Positions 34,507 through 43,987 of a stretch of 64,000 nucleotides of DNA are shown here, one piece after another. The stretch covers positions 186,001 to 250,000 of the forward strand of contig NZ_JAQFFK010000003.1 of NCBI RefSeq assembly GCF_027594145.1, written 5' to 3'. The notes under the pieces were generated by a model that ran no database searches, had not been told where the DNA came from, and saw only the letters and a program-made list of their open reading frames with translations. A program made the position numbers and the translations under genes. The stretch comes from Methanococcoides alaskense (GTDB lineage Archaea; Halobacteriota; Methanosarcinia; Methanosarcinales; Methanosarcinaceae). Position 1 is the stretch's first letter, and every line of letters starts with the position of its first letter.

Positions 34507-35316
34507 TCAAAGGCTGATATGTTCTCTGATCATCTCTTTTCCCGCAAGGACATCTTCGATGGAAAAAACCTCAAGATTGAATATCCCTTTGTAACCTTTA
34601 AGCGAATTAAGCACTGAATAATCGATCGTACCGGTTCCGGGTGCCATGTGCTCATCTCCATCGTAATTAGGGGTCCATTTTCCGTAATTGTCATGCAGAT
34701 GCACATGTATCACTTGTTCTGATACTGTCCTGATGAACTCGTTCAATTTATCGTGGTCTCCGCCGCAGGTCAGGTTCGCGTGTCCTATGTCAAATGTCAC
34801 CCCAAGGTTCGTAGAATCCACTTCATTGACCACTTTGAGCAGTTCCTCTGCTTCACAACAGAGATTGCCGGGGTCGGTTGCCTCTTTATTCTCGAGTCCT
34901 AACATGACATTGTTCTCTGATGCAAAAGCTGCAAGTCTTTTCAGATTGGTTGTCATCCTGCCAAGGGACCTTTGTCTGTCATCGCCAACTCTGCCGGGAT
35001 GAACGACAACTGCTTTCGTATCGAGCTTTCCTGCAAGTGATATGCATTCTTCCATCAGCTTGAAGTGCATGGGTTCCATGGATGCAGTATCAACCACAAG
35101 GCCCTTTGGATATGTTGGAACGTCTGCAAAATAATGTGCATGCATGGATGTATCAAGATCGCATGTGGACAGTTCGTCGAGGATCTGGTCCAGCCTGTCT
35201 TTCTGAAGTTCCTTCCCTTCATATACTCCAAGTTTTGGCATATAGAGTTCCACAGATCGGACATGTTGGTCCAGCTCTTTAAGACCGCCTGCAAAGGAAG
35301 ATGCACCTATTATCAT
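34507..35316 (-). CDS. Sugar phosphate isomerase/epimerase-like TIM barrel
   Basis: The protein has 269 residues of the AP-endonuclease-2/xylose-isomerase-like fold. Metal-site signatures are KAVVVHPGRV, VMLGLENKE, LGVTFDIGHANLT and VIHVHLHDNYG, with the final Glu in IFNLEVFS. It should bind two or three divalent metals. The substrate (sugar phosphate, hydroxypyruvate-like or abasic DNA) cannot be decided. It diverges from the U32-like gene, leaving 84 bases for two promoters. Confidence 0.82.
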   Translation of the reverse strand: MIIGASSFAGGLKELDQHVRSVELYMPKLGVYEGKELQKDRLDQILDELSTCDLDTSMHAHYFADVPTYPKGLVVDTASMEPMHFKLMEECISLAGKLDTKAVVVHPGRVGDDRQRSLGRMTTNLKRLAAFASENNVMLGLENKEATDPGNLCCEAEELLKVVNEVDSTNLGVTFDIGHANLTCGGDHDKLNEFIRTVSEQVIHVHLHDNYGKWTPNYDGDEHMAPGTGTIDYSVLNSLKGYKGIFNLEVFSIEDVLAGKEMIREHISL

Positions 35317-35400
35317 ATTGATTAGAACGAAAATAGCCTTTAATAACTATTTTGGTCTGAGGTGACAAACCAAAATCCTTATCTAAATTTACACGATAAG

Positions 35401-36444
35401 ATGGTTTCAATGAAGCTGTATGTACCCCATGTAGGTCATCTTGAAGGACTTGAAGACCTGCTTTCAGGATCTGATGATATCTATGCTGTCTATATGGCAG
35501 GGTCTCCCGATTATATTGGCACTGGCAGGACCAACCTGAGTGCGCCGAAGCTCGAGGAGATCGCTATACAGACAGAGTACGCACATGATAAGGGCGTGAA
35601 AATGGAGATAATCCTTAACAGTTCCTGCATGGGTGGACAGCAACTTACGCCGGAAGGTTACCGAACCATCGATTGGTATTTCGATAAGTTGAACGGCATC
35701 GGGATAGATTCGATCACTGTCGCAGATCCCCTTTTTGTGGAAATGCTCGCAAAGGATTATGATATGGATGTGGTGGTCTCGGTACTCTCTTTTGTGGATT
35801 CTCCGCAGAAGGCCGAGTTCTATGAACAACTTGGAGCGACTACTATAGTCATTGATCCTGCAGTGAACAGGCAATTCGATAAACTCGAATCGATAAGGGA
35901 CGCAGTATCATGCGATCTTAAGCTTCTTGTAAACGAGGCATGTTTGTATCAGTGCCCTTTCAGGTATGCACACTTCAATTTCTTCTCACATGCCAATGGT
36001 CCGGGGCCAAAGCCGAACGTGCTTGATGATTATTACTACTTCAAGTGCCTGTCCTTGAGGATCAATGACCCGCAACAGCTCATAAAGTCCCCCTGGATAA
36101 GGCCGGAGGACCTTAAGGAATATCGCCATATCACGGACACATTCAAGATCGGTGGCAGGACGCAGTTCGTCAACTGGATCCTTAATGCCGTAGATGCTTA
36201 CGCTAATGAGAGCTATGAAGGCAATCTTATGGACCTTTTGGATAGCATAAAGGACCTGAAGGACCATTTCTTTATCCCGAACAGTGAGCTGAGCGGGGCC
36301 ATAGAGCAATGGAAAAGATGCGACAAGGTCTGCCACAAGTGTGGATATTGTAAGCGCCTTGCTGAGAAGATCATTCGGGTATATTCCCAGGATGAGGACG
36401 GACGTTGTATGGTACCATTGGGATCATCAGGAGATAGAACATGA
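35401..36444 (+). CDS. Peptidase U32-family-like protein
   Basis: The protein has about 347 residues from the ATG at 35401 (also ATG 35410; an in-frame GTG at 35362 would lie on the probable transcription start). An N-terminal TIM-barrel-like region (MKLYVPHVGHLEGLEDL, AVYMAGSPDYIG, GVKMEIILNSSC) is followed by NEACLYQCPFRYAHFNFF, which resembles the Fe-S Cys motif of UbiU/UbiV/YhbU-type U32 proteins. C-terminal KVCHKCGYCKRLA adds more Cys. Two or three Cys clusters suggest an Fe-S protein. The role is unknown; the family includes hydroxylases and tRNA-modification proteins. Its stop overlaps the next gene by four bases. Confidence 0.72.
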   Translation: MVSMKLYVPHVGHLEGLEDLLSGSDDIYAVYMAGSPDYIGTGRTNLSAPKLEEIAIQTEYAHDKGVKMEIILNSSCMGGQQLTPEGYRTIDWYFDKLNGIGIDSITVADPLFVEMLAKDYDMDVVVSVLSFVDSPQKAEFYEQLGATTIVIDPAVNRQFDKLESIRDAVSCDLKLLVNEACLYQCPFRYAHFNFFSHANGPGPKPNVLDDYYYFKCLSLRINDPQQLIKSPWIRPEDLKEYRHITDTFKIGGRTQFVNWILNAVDAYANESYEGNLMDLLDSIKDLKDHFFIPNSELSGAIEQWKRCDKVCHKCGYCKRLAEKIIRVYSQDEDGRCMVPLGSSGDRT

Positions 36445-36827
36445 CTATTACACAAGATATGCTGAAAGCACGTGGAGCATTGGAGAACAAACTTCGGGAA
36501 CTTTTGGGTATACCTGTCTTTCTGATCGAGATGGATGCCTTTGCTCTTCCTTGTGGATGTGGTGGTATCACAATAAACACGCGTGGACTCCAACTGGATG
36601 ATCTGGAGGTCTTCGAAGAGCATATCCTCAAATACTTTACTGAAACGGTCACATCCCTTGAGATCGACCCATCTTTCCTTTTTGTCCGTCTTATTCCTGG
36701 GACCTCTGAAATTGCATCTATCAATGCACGTATGCTTTGTAGCAATTGTTACATGGATTTTGCCAGAGGAAGCGGCAAACGACCACGTCCTGATATTTAT
36801 ATCTTAAGGTTCGACAGTCGAGAATGA
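36441..36827 (+). CDS. Conserved methanogen protein of unknown function (DUF5402-like)
   Basis: The protein has 128 residues. ATGA overlap with the U32-like gene shows translational coupling. It contains ALPCGCGGI (three close Cys/Gly) near residue 35 and LCSNCYMDFARG near residue 105, so a metal or Fe-S site is possible. I think it matches the methanogen family DUF5402, but I am not certain. No enzyme motif is visible. It may serve the same pathway as the upstream U32-like protein. Confidence 0.6.
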   Translation: MTITQDMLKARGALENKLRELLGIPVFLIEMDAFALPCGCGGITINTRGLQLDDLEVFEEHILKYFTETVTSLEIDPSFLFVRLIPGTSEIASINARMLCSNCYMDFARGSGKRPRPDIYILRFDSRE

Positions 36828-37007
36828 GAATAATTCTCGCAGAACCCTTTTTTTACAGAAAAGTTCCGAAAGGTTTATGAATGATTTTAGATAATGCTGT
36901 CCATCTTACGTTAGTCTATGCCATATTTACGTAATATGTGGCTAAAATATCGAAGATAGTTATTCGCACTTATATTATTGATTTAGAACTACGAAGGAGG
37001 AAAATAA
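36828..37007 (+). promoter_or_regulatory. mtr operon leader and promoter region
   Basis: 180 bases without a gene precede mtrE. AAGGAGG at 36994-37000 is a strong ribosome binding site. Several A+T-rich TATA candidates occur: CCATATTTACG near 36920, and CTTATATTATT at 36969-36979, which is too close to the ATG to leave the ribosome binding site in the mRNA. The upstream one is therefore more likely. Confidence 0.45.
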
Positions 37008-37913
37008 ATGGAACCACTCATGGGCATGGGTGTTCTAGCACTTATGGGCGCTGCCGCAACTATTGCTGGCACAACTGAGGATCTCGAATCTGATGTCGGA
37101 TCTCAGAGTAACCCTAATTCACAAGTACAGCTAGCACCCCAGATGATGTATCCACATAGGATCTACAACAAAGCAATTTCTGGTGAACCACCATCGAATG
37201 CACTGATCTGTGCTATTGGCGGAACCGTGGCATCTGTATTGATGACCGCAAGTCTGTCTGTGATCTTTGCTATCGCTATTGGTGCACTTGTTGCTACCGC
37301 AGTACACGGAACATATTGTATTACGGCTTACATGGGCCGTACCGCAAGTCAAAAACGTTTCAGACAACCGATCTATCTTGATATTCTCAGATCACATACG
37401 CCAGTGATGATGGGATATGCATTCATTACAACATTCTGTATCCTTGTTGTATCATACATTATGGTGGCCGTTCTTGCACATCCTTTCCCACTTACGCTTC
37501 TTGCGTTCATTTGGGGGATCACCGTCGGAGCTATCGGTTCATCCACTGGTGATGTTCATTATGGTGCAGAGCGTGAATTCCAGAACGTTGAGTTCGGATC
37601 AGGTCTCAATGCTGCAAATTCCGGTAATATTGTAAGGAAAGCAGAATCTGGTCTTCGTAATGGTATCGACAATTCATGGTTCTGTGCAAAGTTCGGAGGC
37701 CCAGTAACCGGTCTTGCATTCGGTATGACCGTTTTCTTAAGCGGTTGGGTAACAGCTGTTTTTAACCCTGCTACCAGTCTCACAATGGGATGGCTTTCAG
37801 TTGCAGCAGGAGTTATTTTAGTGTTACTTATGATCATCTGGAACAGAAAGATCGAAGTAGCAGCACGTAAGGCATTTGGTCCTTACAAGGAAGAAGAGGA
37901 GGTCGCTGCATGA
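37008..37913 (+). CDS. mtrE: Methyl-H4MPT:coenzyme M methyltransferase subunit E
   Basis: The protein has 301 residues with about six membrane helices. It contains [21 protein letters not shown] at the N-terminus (first helix), the conserved loop [20 protein letters not shown], and near the middle [17 protein letters not shown]. It is one of the membrane subunits (C, D, E) that form the sodium channel part of Mtr, which couples methyl transfer from H4MPT to coenzyme M with sodium pumping. In methylotrophic growth the complex also runs in reverse to oxidise methyl groups. It is the first of eight genes. Confidence 0.96.
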   Translation: MEPLMGMGVLALMGAAATIAGTTEDLESDVGSQSNPNSQVQLAPQMMYPHRIYNKAISGEPPSNALICAIGGTVASVLMTASLSVIFAIAIGALVATAVHGTYCITAYMGRTASQKRFRQPIYLDILRSHTPVMMGYAFITTFCILVVSYIMVAVLAHPFPLTLLAFIWGITVGAIGSSTGDVHYGAEREFQNVEFGSGLNAANSGNIVRKAESGLRNGIDNSWFCAKFGGPVTGLAFGMTVFLSGWVTAVFNPATSLTMGWLSVAAGVILVLLMIIWNRKIEVAARKAFGPYKEEEEVAA

Positions 37914-38629
37914 TAGATGTAGCAGGAATTATCGCAGAGAACATTTTATACATCGCAATGGTGACCATTGGCGGTATGCTTATTTCATGGAGTGTTCACT
38001 TCGTGCCTGTAGGTGGAGCACCTGCAGCTATGGCACAGGCAACCGGTATTGGTACCGGTACTGTACAACTGGCTGCTGGAGCAGGTCTCACAGGACTTGT
38101 GACCGCAGGAGCCGTTATGTCAGTATCTGACAGTTTACCACTTGTTGCTGCATCCGGTGGAGTCGGAGCAATGATCATGATCTCTGTAACAATGATCGTG
38201 GGAACATGGGTCTACGTATATGGTGTTGGTGTACCACCAGCATCCGCAAAAGTGGACTATGACCCTATCACAAAGGACAGGCAGGACATCTACGTTTCAC
38301 AGGGTACTGAGGGACACGGACTTCCAACCGTCTCATATGTGAGTGGTGTTATCGGCGGTGCTCTTGGTGGCATTGGCGGGTCAGTTATCTACTTCGCTCT
38401 CATGAGCACCAGTACTGGTCTCAGCCAGAGTGACCTTGTAGCACTTGCAAGTATTTTCGCTGTAGGTATCTTTTTCGTGAACGCAGTAATTCCTTCATAC
38501 AACATTGGAGGAACCATCGAAGGTTTCCACGACCCTAAGTTCAAGAAATGGCCAAAGGCAGTTCTTGCATCCTTTGTAGCAACATTGATGTGTGCTTTCG
38601 TTGGTATACTCACAATCGGAGGTCTCTAA
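37910..38629 (+). CDS. mtrD: Methyltransferase Mtr subunit D
   Basis: The protein has 239 residues with about six membrane helices. Its ATG overlaps the mtrE stop (ATGA). [20 protein letters not shown] near residue 30 and the loop [23 protein letters not shown] are conserved in MtrD, followed by [16 protein letters not shown]. It is a membrane subunit of the sodium-translocating module together with MtrC and MtrE. Confidence 0.95.
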   Translation: MIDVAGIIAENILYIAMVTIGGMLISWSVHFVPVGGAPAAMAQATGIGTGTVQLAAGAGLTGLVTAGAVMSVSDSLPLVAASGGVGAMIMISVTMIVGTWVYVYGVGVPPASAKVDYDPITKDRQDIYVSQGTEGHGLPTVSYVSGVIGGALGGIGGSVIYFALMSTSTGLSQSDLVALASIFAVGIFFVNAVIPSYNIGGTIEGFHDPKFKKWPKAVLASFVATLMCAFVGILTIGGL

Positions 38630-38630
38630 T

Positions 38631-39440
38631 ATGTCCGCAGGAGGAGCTGGTGGAGAAGCCACAGGTGGCATTCCACAGAATAAGTTGATCGCTCTGGGAG
38701 CTCTCGGAGGTCTCGCAGGAGCATACGGAGGTCATTTCCTTTCCGTTGCATCACCCGCATTCGCATTCATTGGTGCACTTGGCGCTATCTGTGCGATCGT
38801 TTGGGGAAGTGCAGCTGTCAGGCGTGTAGCAAGTTACGGTCTTGGTACCGGTGTTCCATCCATTGGTATGATGGCACTTGGTATGGGTGTTGTTGCATCC
38901 ATGTTCGGACTTGCAGTCGGCGGCATTGCCGGACCTATCGTAGCATTTATTACGGCAGCAATTATCGGATTTGTCATTGGTGTACTCGCTAACAAGGTCC
39001 TTGGAATGGGCATTCCTATTATGGAACAGTCCATGACAGAGATCGCTGGTGCAGGTGCACTTACCATCATCGGCCTTAGTGTCGCAATGACAGGTACCTT
39101 CATGTTCGATGCAGTACTGGAAACCGTTGTTGCAACCGGATATATCGCAGTGATCTTCATCGCTGGTGGTATGGCAATTCTCCATCCATTCAATGCGAAC
39201 CTTGGTCCTGATGAAACTCAGGATAGGACATTGATGACCGCTGTTGAGAAAGGTGCGATCGCAATGGTCGTTGCAGGTATCGTAGCAACCGTCGCAGATG
39301 GCGCATCTGCTGTTCCATCTATACTGATCGGTGTTTTCATATGGTACATTGCATTCAGTAAGTTTGTCAAACTCGTTAACAGAGACGCGTATAAGGTTCT
39401 TGGAACCGGTCTTCTGCCTACTGAGGAGGAATTAGAATGA
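38631..39440 (+). CDS. mtrC: Methyltransferase Mtr subunit C
   Basis: The protein has 269 residues from the ATG at 38631, which follows GGAGGT; the frame is open further upstream inside mtrD, but only as a shadow. The start [18 protein letters not shown] is typical. Several glycine-rich helices follow, with [17 protein letters not shown] and [32 protein letters not shown] near the C-terminus is conserved. It is an integral membrane subunit of the sodium-pumping module. Confidence 0.95.
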   Translation: MSAGGAGGEATGGIPQNKLIALGALGGLAGAYGGHFLSVASPAFAFIGALGAICAIVWGSAAVRRVASYGLGTGVPSIGMMALGMGVVASMFGLAVGGIAGPIVAFITAAIIGFVIGVLANKVLGMGIPIMEQSMTEIAGAGALTIIGLSVAMTGTFMFDAVLETVVATGYIAVIFIAGGMAILHPFNANLGPDETQDRTLMTAVEKGAIAMVVAGIVATVADGASAVPSILIGVFIWYIAFSKFVKLVNRDAYKVLGTGLLPTEEELE

Positions 39441-39760
39441 GCATGGTACACGTAGCACCAGAAGCACATCTTGTATTAGACCCACTTACATCAGTTCTGG
39501 CAGCAGAACGTGAGGACATCATCTGTTACTCAATGGATCCGATCATGGAACAGGTCAATGAACTTGATAAGATCGCTGATGATCTGGTCAATTCACTTTC
39601 ACCTGACATGAAGCTTTTGAATGCCTTCCCCGGAAGGGAAGACACAGCATTAAAAGCAGGTTTCTTCGGTAACACTTTCTATGGTGTTGTAGTCGGTCTT
39701 GTCTTCTCAGGTATGATAGCATTGACACTATACATCCTCAGTTTGATCGGAGGTCTATAA
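39437..39760 (+). CDS. mtrB: Methyltransferase Mtr subunit B
   Basis: The protein has 107 residues. It contains [20 protein letters not shown] at the start and one C-terminal membrane helix ([17 protein letters not shown]). It overlaps mtrC by four bases (ATGA). MtrB is a small single-helix subunit of the complex that sits between the cytoplasmic methyltransferase parts and the membrane module. Confidence 0.94.
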   Translation: MSMVHVAPEAHLVLDPLTSVLAAEREDIICYSMDPIMEQVNELDKIADDLVNSLSPDMKLLNAFPGREDTALKAGFFGNTFYGVVVGLVFSGMIALTLYILSLIGGL

Positions 39761-39761
39761 T

Positions 39762-40487
39762 ATGGTAGATAAGAGAGAACCAGCAGTAGACTGGCCAACC
39801 CTAAAAGGTGAATACGAGGTAGGGGACGTAAAGAACTGCGTTGCTGTTATCACCTGTGGATCACACATACCTGGCGCCCCACAACTTGAAGCAGGGGCTG
39901 CAATTACAGGTCCATGTAAAACAGAGAACCTCGGTCTTGAGAAGGTCGTTGCACAGATCATTGGAAATCCTAACATCAGATTCGTGATCATTACCGGTTC
40001 CGAAGTCAAAGGACACATTACCGGTGAAGCGTTCATGATGGTCCACAAGAACGGTGTAAGTGATAACCGTATTGTGGGTGCAACAGGTGCTATTCCTTAT
40101 GTCGAGAACCTCACTGATGAAGCGGTCGAAAGACTTCAGCAGCAGGTTGAAATGATCGACATGATCGGTACCGAGGATATGGGGCAGATCGTTGCAAAGA
40201 TCAAAGAATGTGTGGCAAAGGACCCTGGAGCACTTGATGTTGATCCTATGGTCTTAGAAGTCGGCGAAGGTGACGGCGAAGCCGAGGAAGAGGCCGGCGG
40301 ACTTAAGCCAATGGCAGCTGAGATCGCAACGATCAGGAACCGGATCCTTGATATTGACAGGGAAATGGTCATTGCCGGTAACTGGAACAAGTATCATGCA
40401 GGTGTACACGCAGGTAAGGTCGAAGGTATAATGATCGGTCTTGCAATCACGCTGTCACTACTTGGCCTATTGTTATTCGGGAGGTAA
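39762..40487 (+). CDS. mtrA: Methyltransferase Mtr subunit A, corrinoid-binding
   Basis: The protein has 241 residues. The cytoplasmic domain contains [35 protein letters not shown] and [14 protein letters not shown], in which His85 is the likely axial ligand of the cobamide (His84 in the best-studied enzyme). The last 20 residues form the membrane anchor ending [10 protein letters not shown] Glu/Gly-rich linker ([14 protein letters not shown]) separates the cobamide domain from the rest. MtrA carries the methyl group between MtrH and coenzyme M; cobalt demethylation drives sodium export. Confidence 0.96.
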   Translation: MVDKREPAVDWPTLKGEYEVGDVKNCVAVITCGSHIPGAPQLEAGAAITGPCKTENLGLEKVVAQIIGNPNIRFVIITGSEVKGHITGEAFMMVHKNGVSDNRIVGATGAIPYVENLTDEAVERLQQQVEMIDMIGTEDMGQIVAKIKECVAKDPGALDVDPMVLEVGEGDGEAEEEAGGLKPMAAEIATIRNRILDIDREMVIAGNWNKYHAGVHAGKVEGIMIGLAITLSLLGLLLFGR

Positions 40488-40492
40488 TTGAC

Positions 40493-40732
40493 ATGGCAGA
40501 AGAAATAGAATCTGGACAGGGAGTCCCAATGGTAATCAGCCCACAGATGGGTGCCATTGAAAACGTTGTCGATAGAATTCGATACAGGGCTCAGCTTATC
40601 GCAAGGAACCAGAAGCTCGACTCCGGAGTTAACGCGACAGCTGCAACCGGCTTTATTGTCGGTTTTGCATTCGCAGTTGTTATGGTACTGATACTCCCAT
40701 TGATCATCTGGCAGGTAGGTGGTGTAATATGA
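40493..40732 (+). CDS. mtrF: Methyltransferase Mtr subunit F
   Basis: The protein has 79 residues. It starts [20 protein letters not shown] and ends in one membrane helix ([20 protein letters not shown]). It is related to the C-terminal part of MtrA, as is usual for MtrF. GGGAGGTAAT-type ribosome binding sequence (GGGAGGT) overlaps the mtrA end. A small single-helix subunit of the complex. Confidence 0.93.
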   Translation: MAEEIESGQGVPMVISPQMGAIENVVDRIRYRAQLIARNQKLDSGVNATAATGFIVGFAFAVVMVLILPLIIWQVGGVI

Positions 40733-40956
40733 GCGACGCAAAGAACACAACACCAAGTGTTGTAACAGACCCTGCAGATTTCAATGAGGTTCTTGAGAAG
40801 CTCAATTTGATCGACGAGAAGATCGAATTCGTAAACAGTGAGATCGCACAGAGGATCGGAAAGAAATTAGGTAGGGATATAGGCATAATGTACGGAGCAA
40901 TAGCTGGTATATTGATATTCTTGATCTACATTTCACTCTCTCCTATACTCATCTGA
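40729..40956 (+). CDS. mtrG: Methyltransferase Mtr subunit G
   Basis: The protein has 75 residues. It has a long amphipathic stretch ([20 protein letters not shown]) and a C-terminal helix ([18 protein letters not shown]). The family motif [12 protein letters not shown] lies between them. It overlaps mtrF by four bases. MtrG is a small helical subunit of Mtr. Confidence 0.93.
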   Translation: MSDAKNTTPSVVTDPADFNEVLEKLNLIDEKIEFVNSEIAQRIGKKLGRDIGIMYGAIAGILIFLIYISLSPILI

Positions 40957-40970
40957 TAAGAGGTAATAAC

Positions 40971-41927
40971 ATGTTTAAATTTGACAAGAAACAGGAAGTA
41001 TTCGAGGTTGGCGGCGTCAAGTTCGGCGGTCAGCCGGGTCAGTACCCAACAATTCTGATCGGTTCAATGTTCTACAACAGGCACAAGATCGTGACCGATG
41101 AAGATGAGGGAGTTTTCGACAAGGAAGCAGCAGACAATCTCTGGAACCACATGCTTGAGATGACCGATGTAACAGGTAACCCATGTGTTAACCAGATCGT
41201 CGGTGAAACGCCACAGGCTATCAAGAAATACATCGATTGGTTCGTTGCAGAAGATGACAAGACACCTTTCCTTATCGACTCATCCGCAGGAGAAGTACGT
41301 GCTACAGCAGCAGAATACGTTACAGAGATCGGTGTAGCTGACAGGGCTATCTACAACTCTATCAACGGTAGTATCCACGACGATGAGATCGAAGCTATCA
41401 GAAAGAGTGATATCAATGCTTCAATCGTCCTTGCGTTCAACGCAACAGACCCAACCGTAAAAGGAAAGCTTGAGGTTCTTGAGACCGGTGGTCCAGGTCA
41501 GACCATGGGTATGCTCGACATCGCAAAGGACTGTGGCATCACAAAACCACTCGTTGATGTAGCTGCAACTCCACTCGGAGCAGGCGCTGGTGCATCCATG
41601 AGAGCAGTAATCGCTGTAAAGGGTCACTTCGGACTCCCTGTAGGTGGCGGATACCACAACCTTGCTTCTGCATGGGACTGGATGAAGGATTACAAGAAGG
41701 GCTTCGAAACAAAGGAACAGCGCAAGGCAGTTTACATGCCAGCAGATATCGGAACGAACCTTGTCCCACAGACACTCGGTTCCAACTTCCAGCTGTTCGG
41801 TCCTATCGAGAACACTGACACAGTCTACCCTGCAACCGCAATGGTAGATATCATCCTTGCTGAGACCGCAAAAGAACTCGGTCTTGAGATCATGGATGAG
41901 AACCACCCAATCAACAAGCTGGTCTAA
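40971..41927 (+). CDS. mtrH: Methyltransferase Mtr subunit H
   Basis: The protein has 318 residues, a soluble TIM-barrel methyltransferase. It contains KFGGQPGQYPTILIGSMFYN, FLIDSSAGEVR, YNSINGSIHDDEI and GGPGQTMGMLDIAKDCG, which match MtrH and the pterin-binding family. It transfers the methyl group from methyl-H4MPT (or methyl-H4SPT in this lineage) to MtrA. AAGAGGTAAT precedes the ATG. A T-rich run after the stop (41939-41957) probably ends the operon. Confidence 0.96.
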   Translation: MFKFDKKQEVFEVGGVKFGGQPGQYPTILIGSMFYNRHKIVTDEDEGVFDKEAADNLWNHMLEMTDVTGNPCVNQIVGETPQAIKKYIDWFVAEDDKTPFLIDSSAGEVRATAAEYVTEIGVADRAIYNSINGSIHDDEIEAIRKSDINASIVLAFNATDPTVKGKLEVLETGGPGQTMGMLDIAKDCGITKPLVDVAATPLGAGAGASMRAVIAVKGHFGLPVGGGYHNLASAWDWMKDYKKGFETKEQRKAVYMPADIGTNLVPQTLGSNFQLFGPIENTDTVYPATAMVDIILAETAKELGLEIMDENHPINKLV

Positions 41928-42117
41928 ACAACCAGCTTTTCATTTTCTTTTTTTCATTAACTTATTTCTAATTTCCAGATCTGTATTTTGGTTTCCTCTT
42001 CTGGTTCATAAGAGTTGTAAAACTCCAAAAGGAATTATTCCTGCATAAATTATTTTCTTTAGAAAAATAGTGAATGGAGTGGCATTTTATTTATACGGTA
42101 GGTTCAAATTACGCTTT

Positions 42118-42340
42118 ATGGATCAAAAAAATTTTCCGACACTCATTTTTGTCATTATGATATGTCTTGCAATTATACTGTTACTTGGCCTATTGTTATT
42201 CGGGAGATAATTGACATAGCAGAAAAATAAAATTCGGAACGGAAGTCTCAATATTCATTAGCCTACAGACATTCGGTCTTGATATCATGGATGAGAACAA
42301 CTCAATCAACAAGCTGATCTAAACAAGCAGCTTCTGATTT
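42118..42340 (+). pseudogene. Decayed partial copy of the mtr operon (mtrA' - mtrF' - mtrH')
   Basis: From about 42154 to 42210 the sequence copies the 3' end of mtrA (LLGLLLFGR then a stop). At 42211-42270 it copies the mtrA-mtrF junction and the first codons of mtrF, whose ATG is now ATA. At about 42271-42340 it jumps to the last codons of mtrH (FGLDIMDENNSINKLI, stop 42320-42322) and the first bases downstream. All else between mtrF and mtrH is deleted. A 30-codon frame, 42118-42210, still encodes a single helix with a new N-terminus (MDQKNFPTLIF); whether it is expressed is unknown. The segment lies directly behind the intact operon. Confidence 0.8.
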
Positions 42341-42394
42341 TTTAAAACCTCACATGCTTTGTTCAAGAGCAGCATGCATGTAAAAAAGTGAGAA

Positions 42395-43315
42395 TTAAGG
42401 TCGCTCCTCGATCATCTCAAAAAAAGCTTTGTTCAATGTCGAATTGAGGTCAATGCCCAGTTCCTCTACGGTATATCCAAAAGCAAGCCCTAACAATTGT
42501 GTGTAATGCAAGACTGGTATTGAATGCTCTGTACCATCTCTTTCATTAAGGTCAGTTTGTCCTACATCAAGCTGCATGTGGCAGAACGGGCATGCATTGA
42601 CAATACAATCAACACCTGCTGCTTCTATCATTGACAATTTATGTTCTGTGAGGGCAAGGGCTTCATCACTCAAAGCAGACCTGACACCTCCACCAGCACC
42701 ACAACATTCCATCTTATCCTGATAATCCACGCTCACTGCACCTGTGGCCTCAACAAGTTCATCAAAGAAAGAAGGCCTTTCCACACTCATACCTGTCCTC
42801 TCCTTTGAAGGCTTCAGCAGGTGGCAGCCATAATGCACAGCAACCCTGATCTCCAGAGGTTGTGTGACAAGTTCACGTATATTCCCGGGCTCTATTTCCT
42901 GATATAAGAACTCTGTAATATGGCGAATATCCTGTGTACCTTTAAATTCCCTGTCTACGGCTGCAAGGTGAGAATTAACACTTTCCTTTAGGTCCTCGTC
43001 AGCTTTCAATTCATTATTCGCATCGGAAAGGGACCCATAACATCCATTACAGATAGTAAGTATGTCCCGTCCAAGATCTTCGGTCAATGTAATATTCCTG
43101 CTGGACAGGGCAAGCCATGTGGTCTTATCGAACGACCGAAGAATTCCCGGTGCCGGACAACATGAAGCCCCTTCAAGATCGACACAATCGATATCCAATT
43201 TCTCAAGGCATAGCTTTGTGCTTTTTTCAATACCTGGGTATCGATTAGGGATCACACACCCGAGAAACAGCGACATTTTGTTCATTTCGTGTTCCTTCCT
43301 TGCAGATTCACTCAT
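42395..43315 (-). CDS. hdrB: CoB-CoM heterodisulfide reductase subunit B (HdrB)
   Basis: The protein has 306 residues. Two CCG domains are present: MSLFLGCVIPNRYPGIEKS with GASCCPAPGI, and VHYGCHLLKPS with ECCGAGGGVR, followed by IVNACPFCHMQLD. The Cys residues hold the non-cubane [4Fe-4S] clusters that cleave the CoM-S-S-CoB disulfide. It overlaps the hdrC stop by eight bases. In this family the soluble HdrABC works with electron bifurcation; hdrA is not in this window and must lie elsewhere, as is common in Methanosarcinaceae. Confidence 0.93.
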   Translation of the reverse strand: MSESARKEHEMNKMSLFLGCVIPNRYPGIEKSTKLCLEKLDIDCVDLEGASCCPAPGILRSFDKTTWLALSSRNITLTEDLGRDILTICNGCYGSLSDANNELKADEDLKESVNSHLAAVDREFKGTQDIRHITEFLYQEIEPGNIRELVTQPLEIRVAVHYGCHLLKPSKERTGMSVERPSFFDELVEATGAVSVDYQDKMECCGAGGGVRSALSDEALALTEHKLSMIEAAGVDCIVNACPFCHMQLDVGQTDLNERDGTEHSIPVLHYTQLLGLAFGYTVEELGIDLNSTLNKAFFEMIEERP

Positions 43316-43802
43316 TTGATATCAACTCATCGAATTTACAGTTGGCAAGCAATTTCCTAACTTCACTCAATGCATCCGGGAAACTGTGTACTGTGGGTGG
43401 CAAAGCATCCATCCCAAGTGCTTCTCTCTTTGCTTTGTTCTCAGCATTTATGGGCACCGCATGCCCGTGTTCGATCAATAGTTTGCCCACGGTGTGATGT
43501 TCCGGGAGGATGATCCCTTCATGTACTGCTATCGCACGTATCTCAAAAATTGCATCAACAATATTAATTCCCCTCGGGCAACGTTCCTGACAATTATAAC
43601 ATGTTGTACATGTCCAAAGTGTCTCATCAGAAAGCACAGATTCACCTTTGCGAGCCTTCCTGAGCAAATTCCTTACATTCAGACTCGTATGCCTTCCAGA
43701 CGGACAACTGCCGGTACAAACGCCACAATGCATGCATTTGAGAATGTCAGTTCCCGTTTTATCCAGCCTGGATAGAAAAGTTGATCCATTTGTAGCAGAC
43801 AT
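43308..43802 (-). CDS. hdrC: CoB-CoM heterodisulfide reductase subunit C (HdrC)
   Basis: The protein has 164 residues. Two ferredoxin-like [4Fe-4S] motifs are visible: CMHCGVCTGSCPSGRHT near residue 23 and CTTCYNCQERCPRGINIVD near residue 65. It passes electrons from HdrA to HdrB. It is the first gene of the hdrC-hdrB pair. The 185 bases between this start and xseA hold divergent promoters, and no other gene is seen there. Confidence 0.93.
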   Translation of the reverse strand: MSATNGSTFLSRLDKTGTDILKCMHCGVCTGSCPSGRHTSLNVRNLLRKARKGESVLSDETLWTCTTCYNCQERCPRGINIVDAIFEIRAIAVHEGIILPEHHTVGKLLIEHGHAVPINAENKAKREALGMDALPPTVHSFPDALSEVRKLLANCKFDELISNE

Positions 43803-43987
43803 TAAAATGATTTATCCTTTCATACCTAATAAAAGATGTCGTTGCATTTTTACAAGCTGGGACTTTATGTCTATGATGCCTATGAATAATTTACTTACGT
43901 ATCCATACTTAAATTACTTTCAACCTACTCGCTCTATATACTAATAGGAAAAAGACATAATCGTACGTCATGATGGAGACTTGAACA

